64,000 bases of DNA from positions 52,362 to 116,361 of the forward strand of contig CAKSHI010000004.1 of NCBI GenBank assembly GCA_934457115.1. The letters are read 5' to 3'. Source of the DNA: an uncultured Eubacteriales bacterium (GTDB lineage Bacteria > Bacillota > Clostridia > Oscillospirales > Acutalibacteraceae). The position numbers and the translations under genes are program-made. Shown one piece after another: positions 1-7,886 of this stretch (position 1 is its first letter; each line of letters starts with the position of its first letter). Below the pieces are notes generated by a model, which ran no database searches, was not told the DNA's origin, and saw only the letters and a program-made list of their open reading frames with translations.

Positions 1-2
1 GC

Positions 3-980
3 GGAGGCGGGTCTATTGGGTCCGAGCTTTGTAGGCAAATAGCTGCCATCAAACCAAAAAAGCTAATAATACTAGACATATATGAAAATAACGCTTATGA
101 TATCCAACAGGAATTAAAAAGGGTTTATGGCAACAAACTTAATATGGCTGTCGAGATAGCATCTATTAGGGACAGCGTAAAGCTCGAGCAGTTATTTTCT
201 AGGGAAAACATTGATATCGTTTTTCATGCTGCAGCACATAAGCATGTGCCCTTGATGGAAACTAACCCCGAAGAAGCAGTCAAAAATAATGTAATAGGGA
301 CATTGAACGTTGTCAAAATGGCGGACAAGTATAAGGTCAAGAAGTTTGTTCAAATTTCTACGGATAAGGCTGTTAACCCGACTAATATTATGGGAGCTAC
401 AAAGCGTATCTGCGAGATGATAGTACAAACCATGAATGAAGTTAGCAAAACTGAGTTTGTGGCTGTGCGCTTTGGTAATGTTTTAGGTTCCAACGGTTCA
501 GTTATACCTCTTTTTAAGGAACAAATTAAAAACGGCGGTCCGGTCACGGTAACTCACCCTGATATTATAAGATTTTTCATGACAATACCGGAGGCAGTAT
601 CTCTTGTGCTTACAGCAGGAAGTATCGCAAAAGGTGGAGAAATCTTTGTTTTAGACATGGGCGAGCCTGTAAAAATCAAGGAGTTGGCTGAAAATCTTAT
701 ACGTCTTTCGGGCTATATTCCGGGGAAAGACATACAAATTGAGTATACCGGATTGAGGCCCGGAGAGAAACTTTACGAGGAAATACTTTTAGATGAAGAA
801 GGCATACAAAAGACCGATAATGAGAAGATTTTTATAGGAGAACCTATAAAAACCGACCGCGAAAAATTGGCCTCGACATTGGAAAAGTTGAGAAAAGCAG
901 CTCGTAATAACAATAAGCCGGAAATAGAAAACCTTATAAAGGGAATCGTACCTACATTTAAGCATGCATTAAATAAATAG
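3..980 (+). CDS. CapD/FlaA1-type sugar-nucleotide dehydratase (C-terminal part)
   Basis: The frame is open through the left edge, so the N-terminus lies outside the window. What remains begins with a Rossmann glycine motif (GGGSIGSELCRQ, from base 3), followed by a STDKAVNP loop and MGATKR. In the catalytic position a Met-xxx-Lys pair replaces the usual Tyr-xxx-Lys, which is typical of FlaA1/CapD/WbpM UDP-GlcNAc 4,6-dehydratases and related epimerases. These NAD(P)-dependent enzymes make modified sugars for surface polysaccharide, and large members carry N-terminal membrane helices; whether this one does cannot be seen. The C-terminal part (RPGEKLYEEILLDEEG) also fits the family. An internal ATG at 144 falls inside the Rossmann fold and is not the start. 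A hairpin terminator follows. The family is secure; the exact sugar product is not. Confidence 0.9.
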   Translation, partial: GGGSIGSELCRQIAAIKPKKLIILDIYENNAYDIQQELKRVYGNKLNMAVEIASIRDSVKLEQLFSRENIDIVFHAAAHKHVPLMETNPEEAVKNNVIGTLNVVKMADKYKVKKFVQISTDKAVNPTNIMGATKRICEMIVQTMNEVSKTEFVAVRFGNVLGSNGSVIPLFKEQIKNGGPVTVTHPDIIRFFMTIPEAVSLVLTAGSIAKGGEIFVLDMGEPVKIKELAENLIRLSGYIPGKDIQIEYTGLRPGEKLYEEILLDEEGIQKTDNEKIFIGEPIKTDREKLASTLEKLRKAARNNNKPEIENLIKGIVPTFKHALNK

Positions 981-1017
981 TTTATATAGAATATAAATAT
1001 TTTTGATTTTAGGAAAT

Positions 1018-1047
1018 GGATTGAATTTTTATTATAAAATTCAATCC
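1018..1047 (+). terminator. Hairpin terminator after the sugar dehydratase gene
   Basis: A perfect 12-bp inverted repeat (1018-1029 with 1036-1047, loop of six) lies 38 bases after the stop codon. The following bases are AT-rich, but the U tract is weak. Confidence 0.6.
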
Positions 1048-1169
1048 TATATTTTAATAAGGACACATAAATAGCTTGATATTTTCAATTAAATACATTA
1101 AACTATATTTGTAATTTTAATATATGGATCCCGCATATATTTGTTAGTGAAATTGGGAGGTTGATTTTC

Positions 1170-1814
1170 ATGAATTCAGGTCATTACAAGTTTCCTTTAT
1201 TGCCGTTGCCGTATGGATATAATGAGCTTGAACCTTATATTGATGAGGAAACAATGCATTATCATCACGACAAACATCTAAAGACATATGTCGACAATCT
1301 AAATGAGATATTAAAAGGTTGTCCAAATCTACAAAAGGCGCCCCTAAAGGTGCTGATTAAGAGGGATCTTCATTTAGATCCAAAAATAGAAACGGCTATA
1401 AAAAATAATGCAGGCGGGGTATATAATCATAATTTTTACTTTTACATCATGACTCCAAAATCAACAAAGGAACCTATTGGTTCTTTAAAAGATGCTATTG
1501 AAAGAGAATTTGGGTCATTTGCGGGATTTAAGGAAAAATTTATAGCTTGTGCACTTAAAAGGTTTGGTTCAGGGTATGCATGGCTTACCTCAGATAATTG
1601 TGGCAAATTAAAGATTATTTCAACTGCGAACCAGGATACTCCTCTTACAATAGGGCTTCACCCTATTATTCTTGTTGACGTGTGGGAACACGCATATTAT
1701 TTAAAGTATAAGAACAATCGTAAAGACTACCTTGAAAATTGGTTTAATGTTGTAGATTGGGAAGTAGCCGAAAATAATTACAGTGGTATTAAACACTATC
1801 GTCATTTAGGTTAG
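1170..1814 (+). CDS. sod: Superoxide dismutase (Fe/Mn family)
   Basis: This 214-residue protein converts superoxide to hydrogen peroxide and oxygen. All four metal ligands of the Fe/Mn family are visible: a His in HYHHDKHLKTYVDNLN, a His in AGGVYNHNFYFY, and the Asp and His of DVWEHAYYLKYKNNRKDYL. The GSGYAWL motif is also present. There is no signal peptide, so it acts in the cytosol. The ATG at 1170 was chosen over an in-frame TTG at 1161 because GGGAGG lies nine bases upstream of the ATG and overlaps nothing else. It appears monocistronic. Iron and manganese forms cannot be told apart by eye. It suggests the host, although probably anaerobic, meets oxygen. Confidence 0.93.
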   Translation: MNSGHYKFPLLPLPYGYNELEPYIDEETMHYHHDKHLKTYVDNLNEILKGCPNLQKAPLKVLIKRDLHLDPKIETAIKNNAGGVYNHNFYFYIMTPKSTKEPIGSLKDAIEREFGSFAGFKEKFIACALKRFGSGYAWLTSDNCGKLKIISTANQDTPLTIGLHPIILVDVWEHAYYLKYKNNRKDYLENWFNVVDWEVAENNYSGIKHYRHLG

Positions 1815-1898
1815 TACTTTTAGTTGTATAATGGGGTGGTTAGGTTAATAATCAGTTTTTTTGTCTAATACATAAATTATTTTTTTCCATTTTACCCC

Positions 1899-1927
1899 TT
1901 ACAATTATGATAAAATGTATATATAAT
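1899..1927 (+). promoter_or_regulatory. SigA-type promoter for the PTS gene
   Basis: TTACAA and TATAAT are separated by 17 bases. The predicted transcript starts near 1934, which would leave no leader for the in-frame ATG at 1935 and supports a later start for the PTS gene. Confidence 0.65.
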
Positions 1928-1970
1928 TATATGGATGTCTATTTTAATAAAATTTATTTTGAGAGGATGG

Positions 1971-3689
1971 TTGAATAGATTGAGCACAAGCAACAATACT
2001 GTAAGTAGCAATAAATCTAACAATACTAGCGGTATTAAGAATGCTATGTCATTTGATTTTTTGCAGAAATTAGGAAAAGTATTATTAGTAGTAATAGCTG
2101 TCATGCCAGCGGCCGGTCTAATGATAAGCCTTGGTAAGGTTGTACAAATGTCAGCTTTTGATATAAGTCTTATCACTATTATAGGTACAATAATGGAGAA
2201 TATAGGTTGGGGTATAATCAATAACCTAAGCCTATTGTTTGCAGTGGCTATTGGCGGTTCATGGGCAAAGGAAAGAGCAGGAGGAGCCTTTGCAGCTGTC
2301 ATTGCGTTTATATTGATTAATATTATAACAGGCTCTGCTTTTGGAGTAACAAATGATATGTTAATAACAGAGGGAGCTGTCACTCACAATATTTTTGGAA
2401 ATGAAATGCCTGTCGAAGGGTACTTTACATCAGTTTTAGGAGCACCTGCCTTAAATATGGGTGTATTCGTAGGAATTATTGCAGGTTTTGTTGGCGGGGT
2501 AGTGTTTAACAAGTACTATAACTTTAGGAAACTTCCCGATGCATTATCATTCTTTAATGGCAAAAGATTTGTGCCATTGGTTGTAATTCTATATTCTACT
2601 ATCATAGCACTTATACTTTCTATCGTATGGCCGTTTATACAAGGCGGAATTAACAATTTTGGTATATGGATTGCCAACTCTTCAACAAGCTCACCGTTTA
2701 TTGCACCGTTTATCTACGGTACTTTAGAGCGTTTACTTTTACCGTTTGGTCTTCATCATATGCTTACTATACCAATGAATTACACTTCTTTTGGCGGCAC
2801 ATATATCATACAAACGGGTGTAAATGCAGGAAACCCTGTTTTTGGTCAGGACCCTTTGTGGCTTGCATGGGTTGGGGATTTAATAAACTTCAAGGCTGCA
2901 GGAAATATGGATGCATATAATAACCTTATAACAAATATTACTCCTGCAAGGTTTAAAGTAGGTCAAATGATTGGTGCTACGGGTACTTTACTTGGAATTG
3001 CTTTTGCGATGTATAGACTTACTGATCAAGACAAAAAGAAGAAATATAAATCTATCTTCTTTTCAGCTGCATTAGCAGTATTTTTAACCGGTGTTACTGA
3101 ACCTTTGGAATTTATGTTTGTATTTGCAACACCAATACTTTACGTTGTTTACGCAGTAATTCAAGGATTATCCTTTGGTATGGCTGATATTATTCATCTA
3201 AGGCTTCACTCGTTTGGAAACATCGAGCTTGCAACACGTATACCAATGGCAGTAAATGCGGGCTTGCTTGGAGATATCATAAACTTCTTAATATGTTGTG
3301 TTGCATTTTTTGCAATTGGATATTTCGCATCATATTTTATAATCAAGAAGTTTAACCTAGCTACGCCTGGACGAATGGGCAACTATATAGACGATGAGAC
3401 TGACAAGGTCGAAAGCAAAGAGCCGACTGCTGATAAAACTGATACACCTAAAGGCAATGAATTGGCGGAGAGAATTATTGCATTGCTTGGAGGAAGGGAA
3501 AACATCATTGAAGTTGACGCTTGCATGACAAGGCTAAGAGTTACAGTTAAAGACACCTCCATAGTAGCCGAGAAACCTAAGTGGAAAGAAGTAGGAGCAT
3601 TGGGTCTTATCAAGAAAAACAATGGAATTCAAGCAGTATATGGACCTAAGGCCGATGTCATAAAGTCAGACATTAACGATATACTTTAA
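1971..3689 (+). CDS. PTS IICB permease, glucose/maltose family
   Basis: This membrane permease of the phosphoenolpyruvate sugar phosphotransferase system imports and phosphorylates a hexose or alpha-glucoside. The IIC domain (roughly residues 15-465) has multiple hydrophobic helices and the conserved motif GVTEPLEF. A charged linker leads to a IIB domain whose phosphorylated Cys sits in DACMTRLR (about residue 518). No IIA domain is fused or encoded nearby, so phosphate must come from a IIA elsewhere. The start is uncertain: TTG 1971 has GAGAGG four bases upstream, TTG 1980 is 13 bases away, and ATG 2044 lacks a binding site. The nearby alpha-glucan genes make maltose or glucose plausible substrates, but the sequence alone does not separate PtsG-, MalX- and NagE-type specificities. 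A terminator follows. Confidence 0.88.
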   Translation: MNRLSTSNNTVSSNKSNNTSGIKNAMSFDFLQKLGKVLLVVIAVMPAAGLMISLGKVVQMSAFDISLITIIGTIMENIGWGIINNLSLLFAVAIGGSWAKERAGGAFAAVIAFILINIITGSAFGVTNDMLITEGAVTHNIFGNEMPVEGYFTSVLGAPALNMGVFVGIIAGFVGGVVFNKYYNFRKLPDALSFFNGKRFVPLVVILYSTIIALILSIVWPFIQGGINNFGIWIANSSTSSPFIAPFIYGTLERLLLPFGLHHMLTIPMNYTSFGGTYIIQTGVNAGNPVFGQDPLWLAWVGDLINFKAAGNMDAYNNLITNITPARFKVGQMIGATGTLLGIAFAMYRLTDQDKKKKYKSIFFSAALAVFLTGVTEPLEFMFVFATPILYVVYAVIQGLSFGMADIIHLRLHSFGNIELATRIPMAVNAGLLGDIINFLICCVAFFAIGYFASYFIIKKFNLATPGRMGNYIDDETDKVESKEPTADKTDTPKGNELAERIIALLGGRENIIEVDACMTRLRVTVKDTSIVAEKPKWKEVGALGLIKKNNGIQAVYGPKADVIKSDINDIL

Positions 3690-3718
3690 TCTAATGTGAT
3701 ATATAAAACAAGTAATAA

Positions 3719-3748
3719 AAGAGCAGCTCATATGGGCTGCTCTTTTTG
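3719..3748. terminator. Terminator between convergent PTS and LRR-ART genes
   Basis: AGAGCAGC (3720-3727) pairs with GCTGCTCT (3736-3743), followed by T5. It ends the PTS transcript; an A-run on the other side may let it serve the convergent minus-strand gene as well. Confidence 0.85.
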
Positions 3749-3796
3749 CAAGATTAGGATTTAACGTTAAAATTAATATGTTATCATTTATTATTT

Positions 3797-6487
3797 TTAC
3801 CTTTGTCCTTTTTTTGATTCCTGTTCGGGATCATTTTTACTGATTTCTTGCTGTATTCTACGTGCGAATATTTCTGGGAACATTTCTCTAAGACATAGTT
3901 CAAACGGGAACAGTCCGTCTCGGCATACATGTTCTCTAAGCTCTTCTTCTGTCAATGGGTCAATCGTTTGGTCCATAGTCTCAGCTGTGGAAACATTTTC
4001 AGTTCCATGGATACCAACTTCATGCGAGGCTTGTAATACTTCATATAATGATGCATTATTTTCGGGGAGTGTGTAACCTATGATTGCAAGTCTAAAATCT
4101 AATAGATCTCGGTCGAAACGAAAGCCTAACGATTTGAAGTATGTAAGTAAATGTTTGGTGGTTTCTGATGTTCCAGCAATAAGACGTTTTCCAAAAAATC
4201 CCATTATTTGACACGTTTGCTCATTATAGCAAGCTACGGGAACGAGTCTTGTCTCATTAGAGATTATAGGGCTCATGCCATTTGTGCGATGTATACTTTG
4301 ATAATAAATTTCCCTTGCACTTCTGTTAAGACCCATTCTATTCTGGTAGTTTGCAGGCCTTTGGAAGTTTATTTGATCAGCTTCATCACGAGGAGTGCTA
4401 TCTATTTTAGGTTCTTTTGTTCTAAGTGTTCTTATTTGCATATTATTGGGTGAAGATGATTGCAAGGCAGCCATTTTTTCTCTTAGATTTCCCGGGGAAT
4501 CAAATGTACCATTAGGCATTTCGCTTTTTAGCATTAGTTTAAGTTGTTCTGCCTGTAGATATGTATTATTTGGATCCATAGTATTTCCGGGAATATGTAC
4601 ACCCATATATTGGGGATTAGAGAAGAATGCTTGTACATATTCTGAATGTTGTGCTATATTATCTCCGGAGTCATCTATATTATTAAGTCTTTTAATCTGT
4701 TCTATTGCCTTATGAACGACGTTATAAGACCTTTGATGCGTATAAGCATATTGGCCTAACCTTAATTCGAATTCTCTTTGGTAGTTTTTGAATTCATTAC
4801 TGTTGTATATACTTTTTTCTATTTGTTGTGTATCTTCATTGTTACTTATTGCGTTACAATGAACTTCCATGACATTATCAGATATATACTTCACTTTACT
4901 AATCTGGAGTTTTTGGTATTGATTTAATACAACTTCATCATTTTCATTTGCAATAGGCATTAGTGGCGTATAGGTACCTTCAGGTACAGTAATTACGAGA
5001 AGTATGCCCGTGCGATCTTCGGCTGTCTCTTTTATATAGCATGAGGCCGAAGTTCCTGATATACTTGTACTTATAAATGAACGGTCAAAGATAACTTTTT
5101 CTACTAATAATTCTATATCGTCGGCTTCACCTGTAAATCGTTGATTTGCCATTTGCAAAACTGTATTTACATCTTTTATACCTCGATATAGCTTTAAGCT
5201 TCCTGCGTTTGTACAATGCTTGATTGCATTTTTAAGAATTCCTATAGAATCCCTTTGGGGGCCATCTAGATCCAGACCAAACTTCATATTTCGGTACATA
5301 GCATTTTTTAGTCTATATGCTTCAGAAAACGGGATTATGAACCTTTGATCACTTGATGGAGTGAATTTATATTGATGGAGTGTTTCCTTAAATTCCGGTT
5401 TTATTCCCGGATAATATAAGCAACTATTACCGGAAAATTCTGCAATGCTGGTAAGCAAATCTTGATTTATTCCTAAAAATGCCTCATTATCTATCGTCAT
5501 TTCGCCATGATTTTCAGCTAGATGAACTTTTTTATAATTGGATGTGATTGATTGACCGAACCAATATATTTGTTGTAAATTTTTACACCCTGCAAAGGCA
5601 TGTGTTTCAATTAAAGTTGCATTAGTCATATGAATGCGCTGCAGTCCTGAGGATTCAAAGGCATGTTGTAGAATTTTAACTGCGTTGCTACAATGTACAA
5701 CTTCAAGTTTTGGACATCCATAAAATGCATAGGGTTGTATTACTGAAGCTTCTCTAACTTCTACTTTTGTAAGGGATGGACACTCTCTAAATATACCACT
5801 GGGGACTGCCCCTATACTATTAAGGTATATATTATAAAGTTTCTTGCAGGTGCCGAATTGAGAACCTATAGATGTAAGTGCGTTCATTGATATGCTTGTT
5901 ACACCGGAATTGTCAAATACGTTGCTACCTATAGTCTTAACGTTATTTGCATAGACTGCAACTAAAGATGCACATTTATAAAATGCCCTGTTGCCTATTT
6001 GTGTTACTGCGGGTATTGCGACTTCTCTAAGTTGCTCACATCCGGAGAAGACATTATTAGGAAGTACATTTAGGCTAGGCAAATATGCTGCTTCTATAAC
6101 TGTGTTCTCGAATGCTCCTTCACAAATCGTTTGTAAGTTGGGGAATCTTAATGCCCTAATTTGCCCAATAGCTTGTTTGCTAAGTTCACTTAATTTACAT
6201 TTAATGCTTGTTACGTTATTCCCCTCGATTGTATCTATATAAGGATGAGCTTCTATCTGAGCGCTAATATCTTTTAAGGTGTCACTGTTAATATTGAAAT
6301 CATATATCTGCAATTTATTCTTATCAAGAGATTTAGCATCAATAGGAGTCATATTACTCGTGTATAGTGGATATGGTGAAAAATTAGTTATTCTACTTCC
6401 GGATATAGTTGGAATATTTGAATTCTTAGGTGCTTCTTTTGGAGCGTTTTTGGAATTACTTGGACAGTTTAAACTTTGAATAAACAA
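3797..6487 (-). CDS. Leucine-rich-repeat protein with ADP-ribosyltransferase domain
   Basis: This 896-residue orphan is built of recognisable modules. Residues about 110-345 form BspA-type (LRR_5) repeats of 20-23 residues, with recurring 'AF..C..L' signatures. Residues about 400-545 match the R-S-E class of mono-ADP-ribosyltransferase toxins: Arg435 in LKLYRG, S-T-S at 473-475 in FISTSI, and catalytic-type Glu518 in NDEVVLNQ. Residues about 730-870 form a further compact domain I cannot name. There is no signal peptide or membrane segment, so its export route, if any, is unknown. The start is unclear: TTG 6487 sits only three bases after AGAGGTG, while an ATT codon at 6481 has better spacing. 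It is transcribed alone and diverges from trpS. A toxin or effector role is inferred; the NAD-transferase fold is well supported by the motifs. Confidence 0.8.
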   Translation of the reverse strand: MFIQSLNCPSNSKNAPKEAPKNSNIPTISGSRITNFSPYPLYTSNMTPIDAKSLDKNKLQIYDFNINSDTLKDISAQIEAHPYIDTIEGNNVTSIKCKLSELSKQAIGQIRALRFPNLQTICEGAFENTVIEAAYLPSLNVLPNNVFSGCEQLREVAIPAVTQIGNRAFYKCASLVAVYANNVKTIGSNVFDNSGVTSISMNALTSIGSQFGTCKKLYNIYLNSIGAVPSGIFRECPSLTKVEVREASVIQPYAFYGCPKLEVVHCSNAVKILQHAFESSGLQRIHMTNATLIETHAFAGCKNLQQIYWFGQSITSNYKKVHLAENHGEMTIDNEAFLGINQDLLTSIAEFSGNSCLYYPGIKPEFKETLHQYKFTPSSDQRFIIPFSEAYRLKNAMYRNMKFGLDLDGPQRDSIGILKNAIKHCTNAGSLKLYRGIKDVNTVLQMANQRFTGEADDIELLVEKVIFDRSFISTSISGTSASCYIKETAEDRTGILLVITVPEGTYTPLMPIANENDEVVLNQYQKLQISKVKYISDNVMEVHCNAISNNEDTQQIEKSIYNSNEFKNYQREFELRLGQYAYTHQRSYNVVHKAIEQIKRLNNIDDSGDNIAQHSEYVQAFFSNPQYMGVHIPGNTMDPNNTYLQAEQLKLMLKSEMPNGTFDSPGNLREKMAALQSSSPNNMQIRTLRTKEPKIDSTPRDEADQINFQRPANYQNRMGLNRSAREIYYQSIHRTNGMSPIISNETRLVPVACYNEQTCQIMGFFGKRLIAGTSETTKHLLTYFKSLGFRFDRDLLDFRLAIIGYTLPENNASLYEVLQASHEVGIHGTENVSTAETMDQTIDPLTEEELREHVCRDGLFPFELCLREMFPEIFARRIQQEISKNDPEQESKKGQR

Positions 6488-6597
6488 ACACCTCTTTAAA
6501 TGATTACTAACCTATATTATATCAAATACAAACAATTAAAGTCAAATAAATTGACTTTTTTTCACTACGCAAAAGTTTAGAAAATTCCATTAAAAGC

Positions 6598-6627
6598 TTG
6601 ATTAGGTATTGTTGGATATGTTATACT
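6598..6627 (+). promoter_or_regulatory. Promoter for trpS
   Basis: TTGATT and TATACT are separated by 18 bases, with a TGT extended -10 element. The 32-base leader is too short for a T-box, and no T-box core sequence is present. Confidence 0.6.
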
Positions 6628-6659
6628 AAAATTTATACAAAAAATTAGGAGGGTTATAT

Positions 6660-7673
6660 ATGGAAGAAAACAAACAAGGTCTTAAAAAGACATTGTTTAG
6701 TGCAATACAGCCCAGTGGAACCATTACATTGGGCAATTATTTAGGGGCGATTAAGAATTGGACCAGCCTTCAAGAGGAGTTTAGATGTATATTTGCACTT
6801 GCAGATCTTCATGCGATTACTGTTCGCCAGGAGCCTTCTAAGTTTAGGCATAATACTTTAGAAGCATATGCACTTTTGTTGGCATGTGGAATAGACTTAG
6901 AAAAGAGTCTGTTTTTTATTCAAAGTCATGTAAGCAGTCATTCAGAGCTTGCGTGGATATTAAATTGTTATACTCAATTTGGCGAGCTTTCAAGAATGAC
7001 GCAGTTTAAGGATAAATGTGCTAAGCATAGCGACAATATTAACGTTGGGCTATTTACATATCCAAGCCTTATGGCTGCGGATATCTTGCTTTATCAAGCT
7101 GATGCAGTTCCCGTTGGAGCAGACCAAAAGCAGCATTTAGAGCTTACTCGTGATATCGCAGAGCGTTTTAACGGAATATATTCGGATACATTTAAAATAC
7201 CCGAACCTTATATACCTAAAGTCGGCGCGAGAGTAATGTCACTGCAGGACCCGTCTAAGAAAATGTCTAAGTCTGATGATAACCTAAATGGTTTTGTTGC
7301 CGTGCTTGATGATGCCGATACGATTATGAGAAAGTTTAAGAGAGCCGTGACAGATTCAGAAGCTGTGGTTGAGTTTAAGGAAGGGAAAGACGGAATCAAT
7401 AACCTTATGGGGATTTATTCTGCTGTTACAAACAAGACCAATCAGCAAATAGAGGAAGAATTTGCAGGTAAAGGATATGGAGATTTCAAAGTTCGGGTAG
7501 CAGAAGCAGTAATCGAGGAGCTAAGGCCTATAAGAGAAAGATTTGATCTTTTGATAAAGGATAAGGCATATTTAGAGGAGTGCTATAAAAAATCCGCTCA
7601 AGAAGCGGAGCGTATTGCCAGACGTACTCTAAACAAAGCAAGAAGAAAGATTGGATTTTTACCAATATCTTGA
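6660..7673 (+). CDS. trpS: Tryptophanyl-tRNA synthetase
   Basis: This class I synthetase charges tRNA-Trp with tryptophan in the cytosol. The 337-residue length is normal. The HIGH-equivalent motif is in SGTITLGNYLGA, and the KMSKS loop is explicit (KKMSKSDDN). The motif GADQKQHLELTRD is also diagnostic of TrpS. The ATG at 6660 has TAGGAGGG at ideal spacing. The gene has its own promoter and is followed by a hairpin terminator, so it looks monocistronic. It diverges from the LRR-ART gene, the two sharing a 170-base AT-rich intergenic region. Confidence 0.97.
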   Translation: MEENKQGLKKTLFSAIQPSGTITLGNYLGAIKNWTSLQEEFRCIFALADLHAITVRQEPSKFRHNTLEAYALLLACGIDLEKSLFFIQSHVSSHSELAWILNCYTQFGELSRMTQFKDKCAKHSDNINVGLFTYPSLMAADILLYQADAVPVGADQKQHLELTRDIAERFNGIYSDTFKIPEPYIPKVGARVMSLQDPSKKMSKSDDNLNGFVAVLDDADTIMRKFKRAVTDSEAVVEFKEGKDGINNLMGIYSAVTNKTNQQIEEEFAGKGYGDFKVRVAEAVIEELRPIRERFDLLIKDKAYLEECYKKSAQEAERIARRTLNKARRKIGFLPIS

Positions 7674-7692
7674 GTAATAATAAATTAAATAA

Positions 7693-7727
7693 AAGACTTT
7701 AAGCTTTTTATAAGAGTTTAAAGTCTT
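7693..7727 (+). terminator. Terminator after trpS
   Basis: AAGACTTTAA (7693-7702) pairs with TTAAAGTCTT (7718-7727). An AT-rich but not pure U tract follows. Confidence 0.55.
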
Positions 7728-7785
7728 AATTTATACCGTTTATTTTTTGGCAATTTTTATTATTCCAAAAAATGTAATTTATCCA

Positions 7786-7814
7786 TTGAATTAAATTGAA
7801 AATCAATGTATAAT
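7786..7814 (+). promoter_or_regulatory. Promoter for the glucan phosphorylase operon
   Basis: TTGAAT and TATAAT have a 17-base spacer, about 70 bases upstream of the phosphorylase start. Confidence 0.65.
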
Positions 7815-7886
7815 AAAAACTAATATAATTAAATATATCAAAGAGATAACCCTATTACTTTAAAGAATTATTATGGAGGATTAAAT

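Noticed and set aside
1935..1970. ATG at 1935 as the PTS gene start
   Set aside because: It lies at the predicted transcription start, with no ribosome binding site; GAGAGG is downstream of it.
6488..6659. Possible T-box or trp-responsive leader upstream of trpS
   Set aside because: The space from promoter to start is about 30 bases and no T-box core or specifier stem is present.
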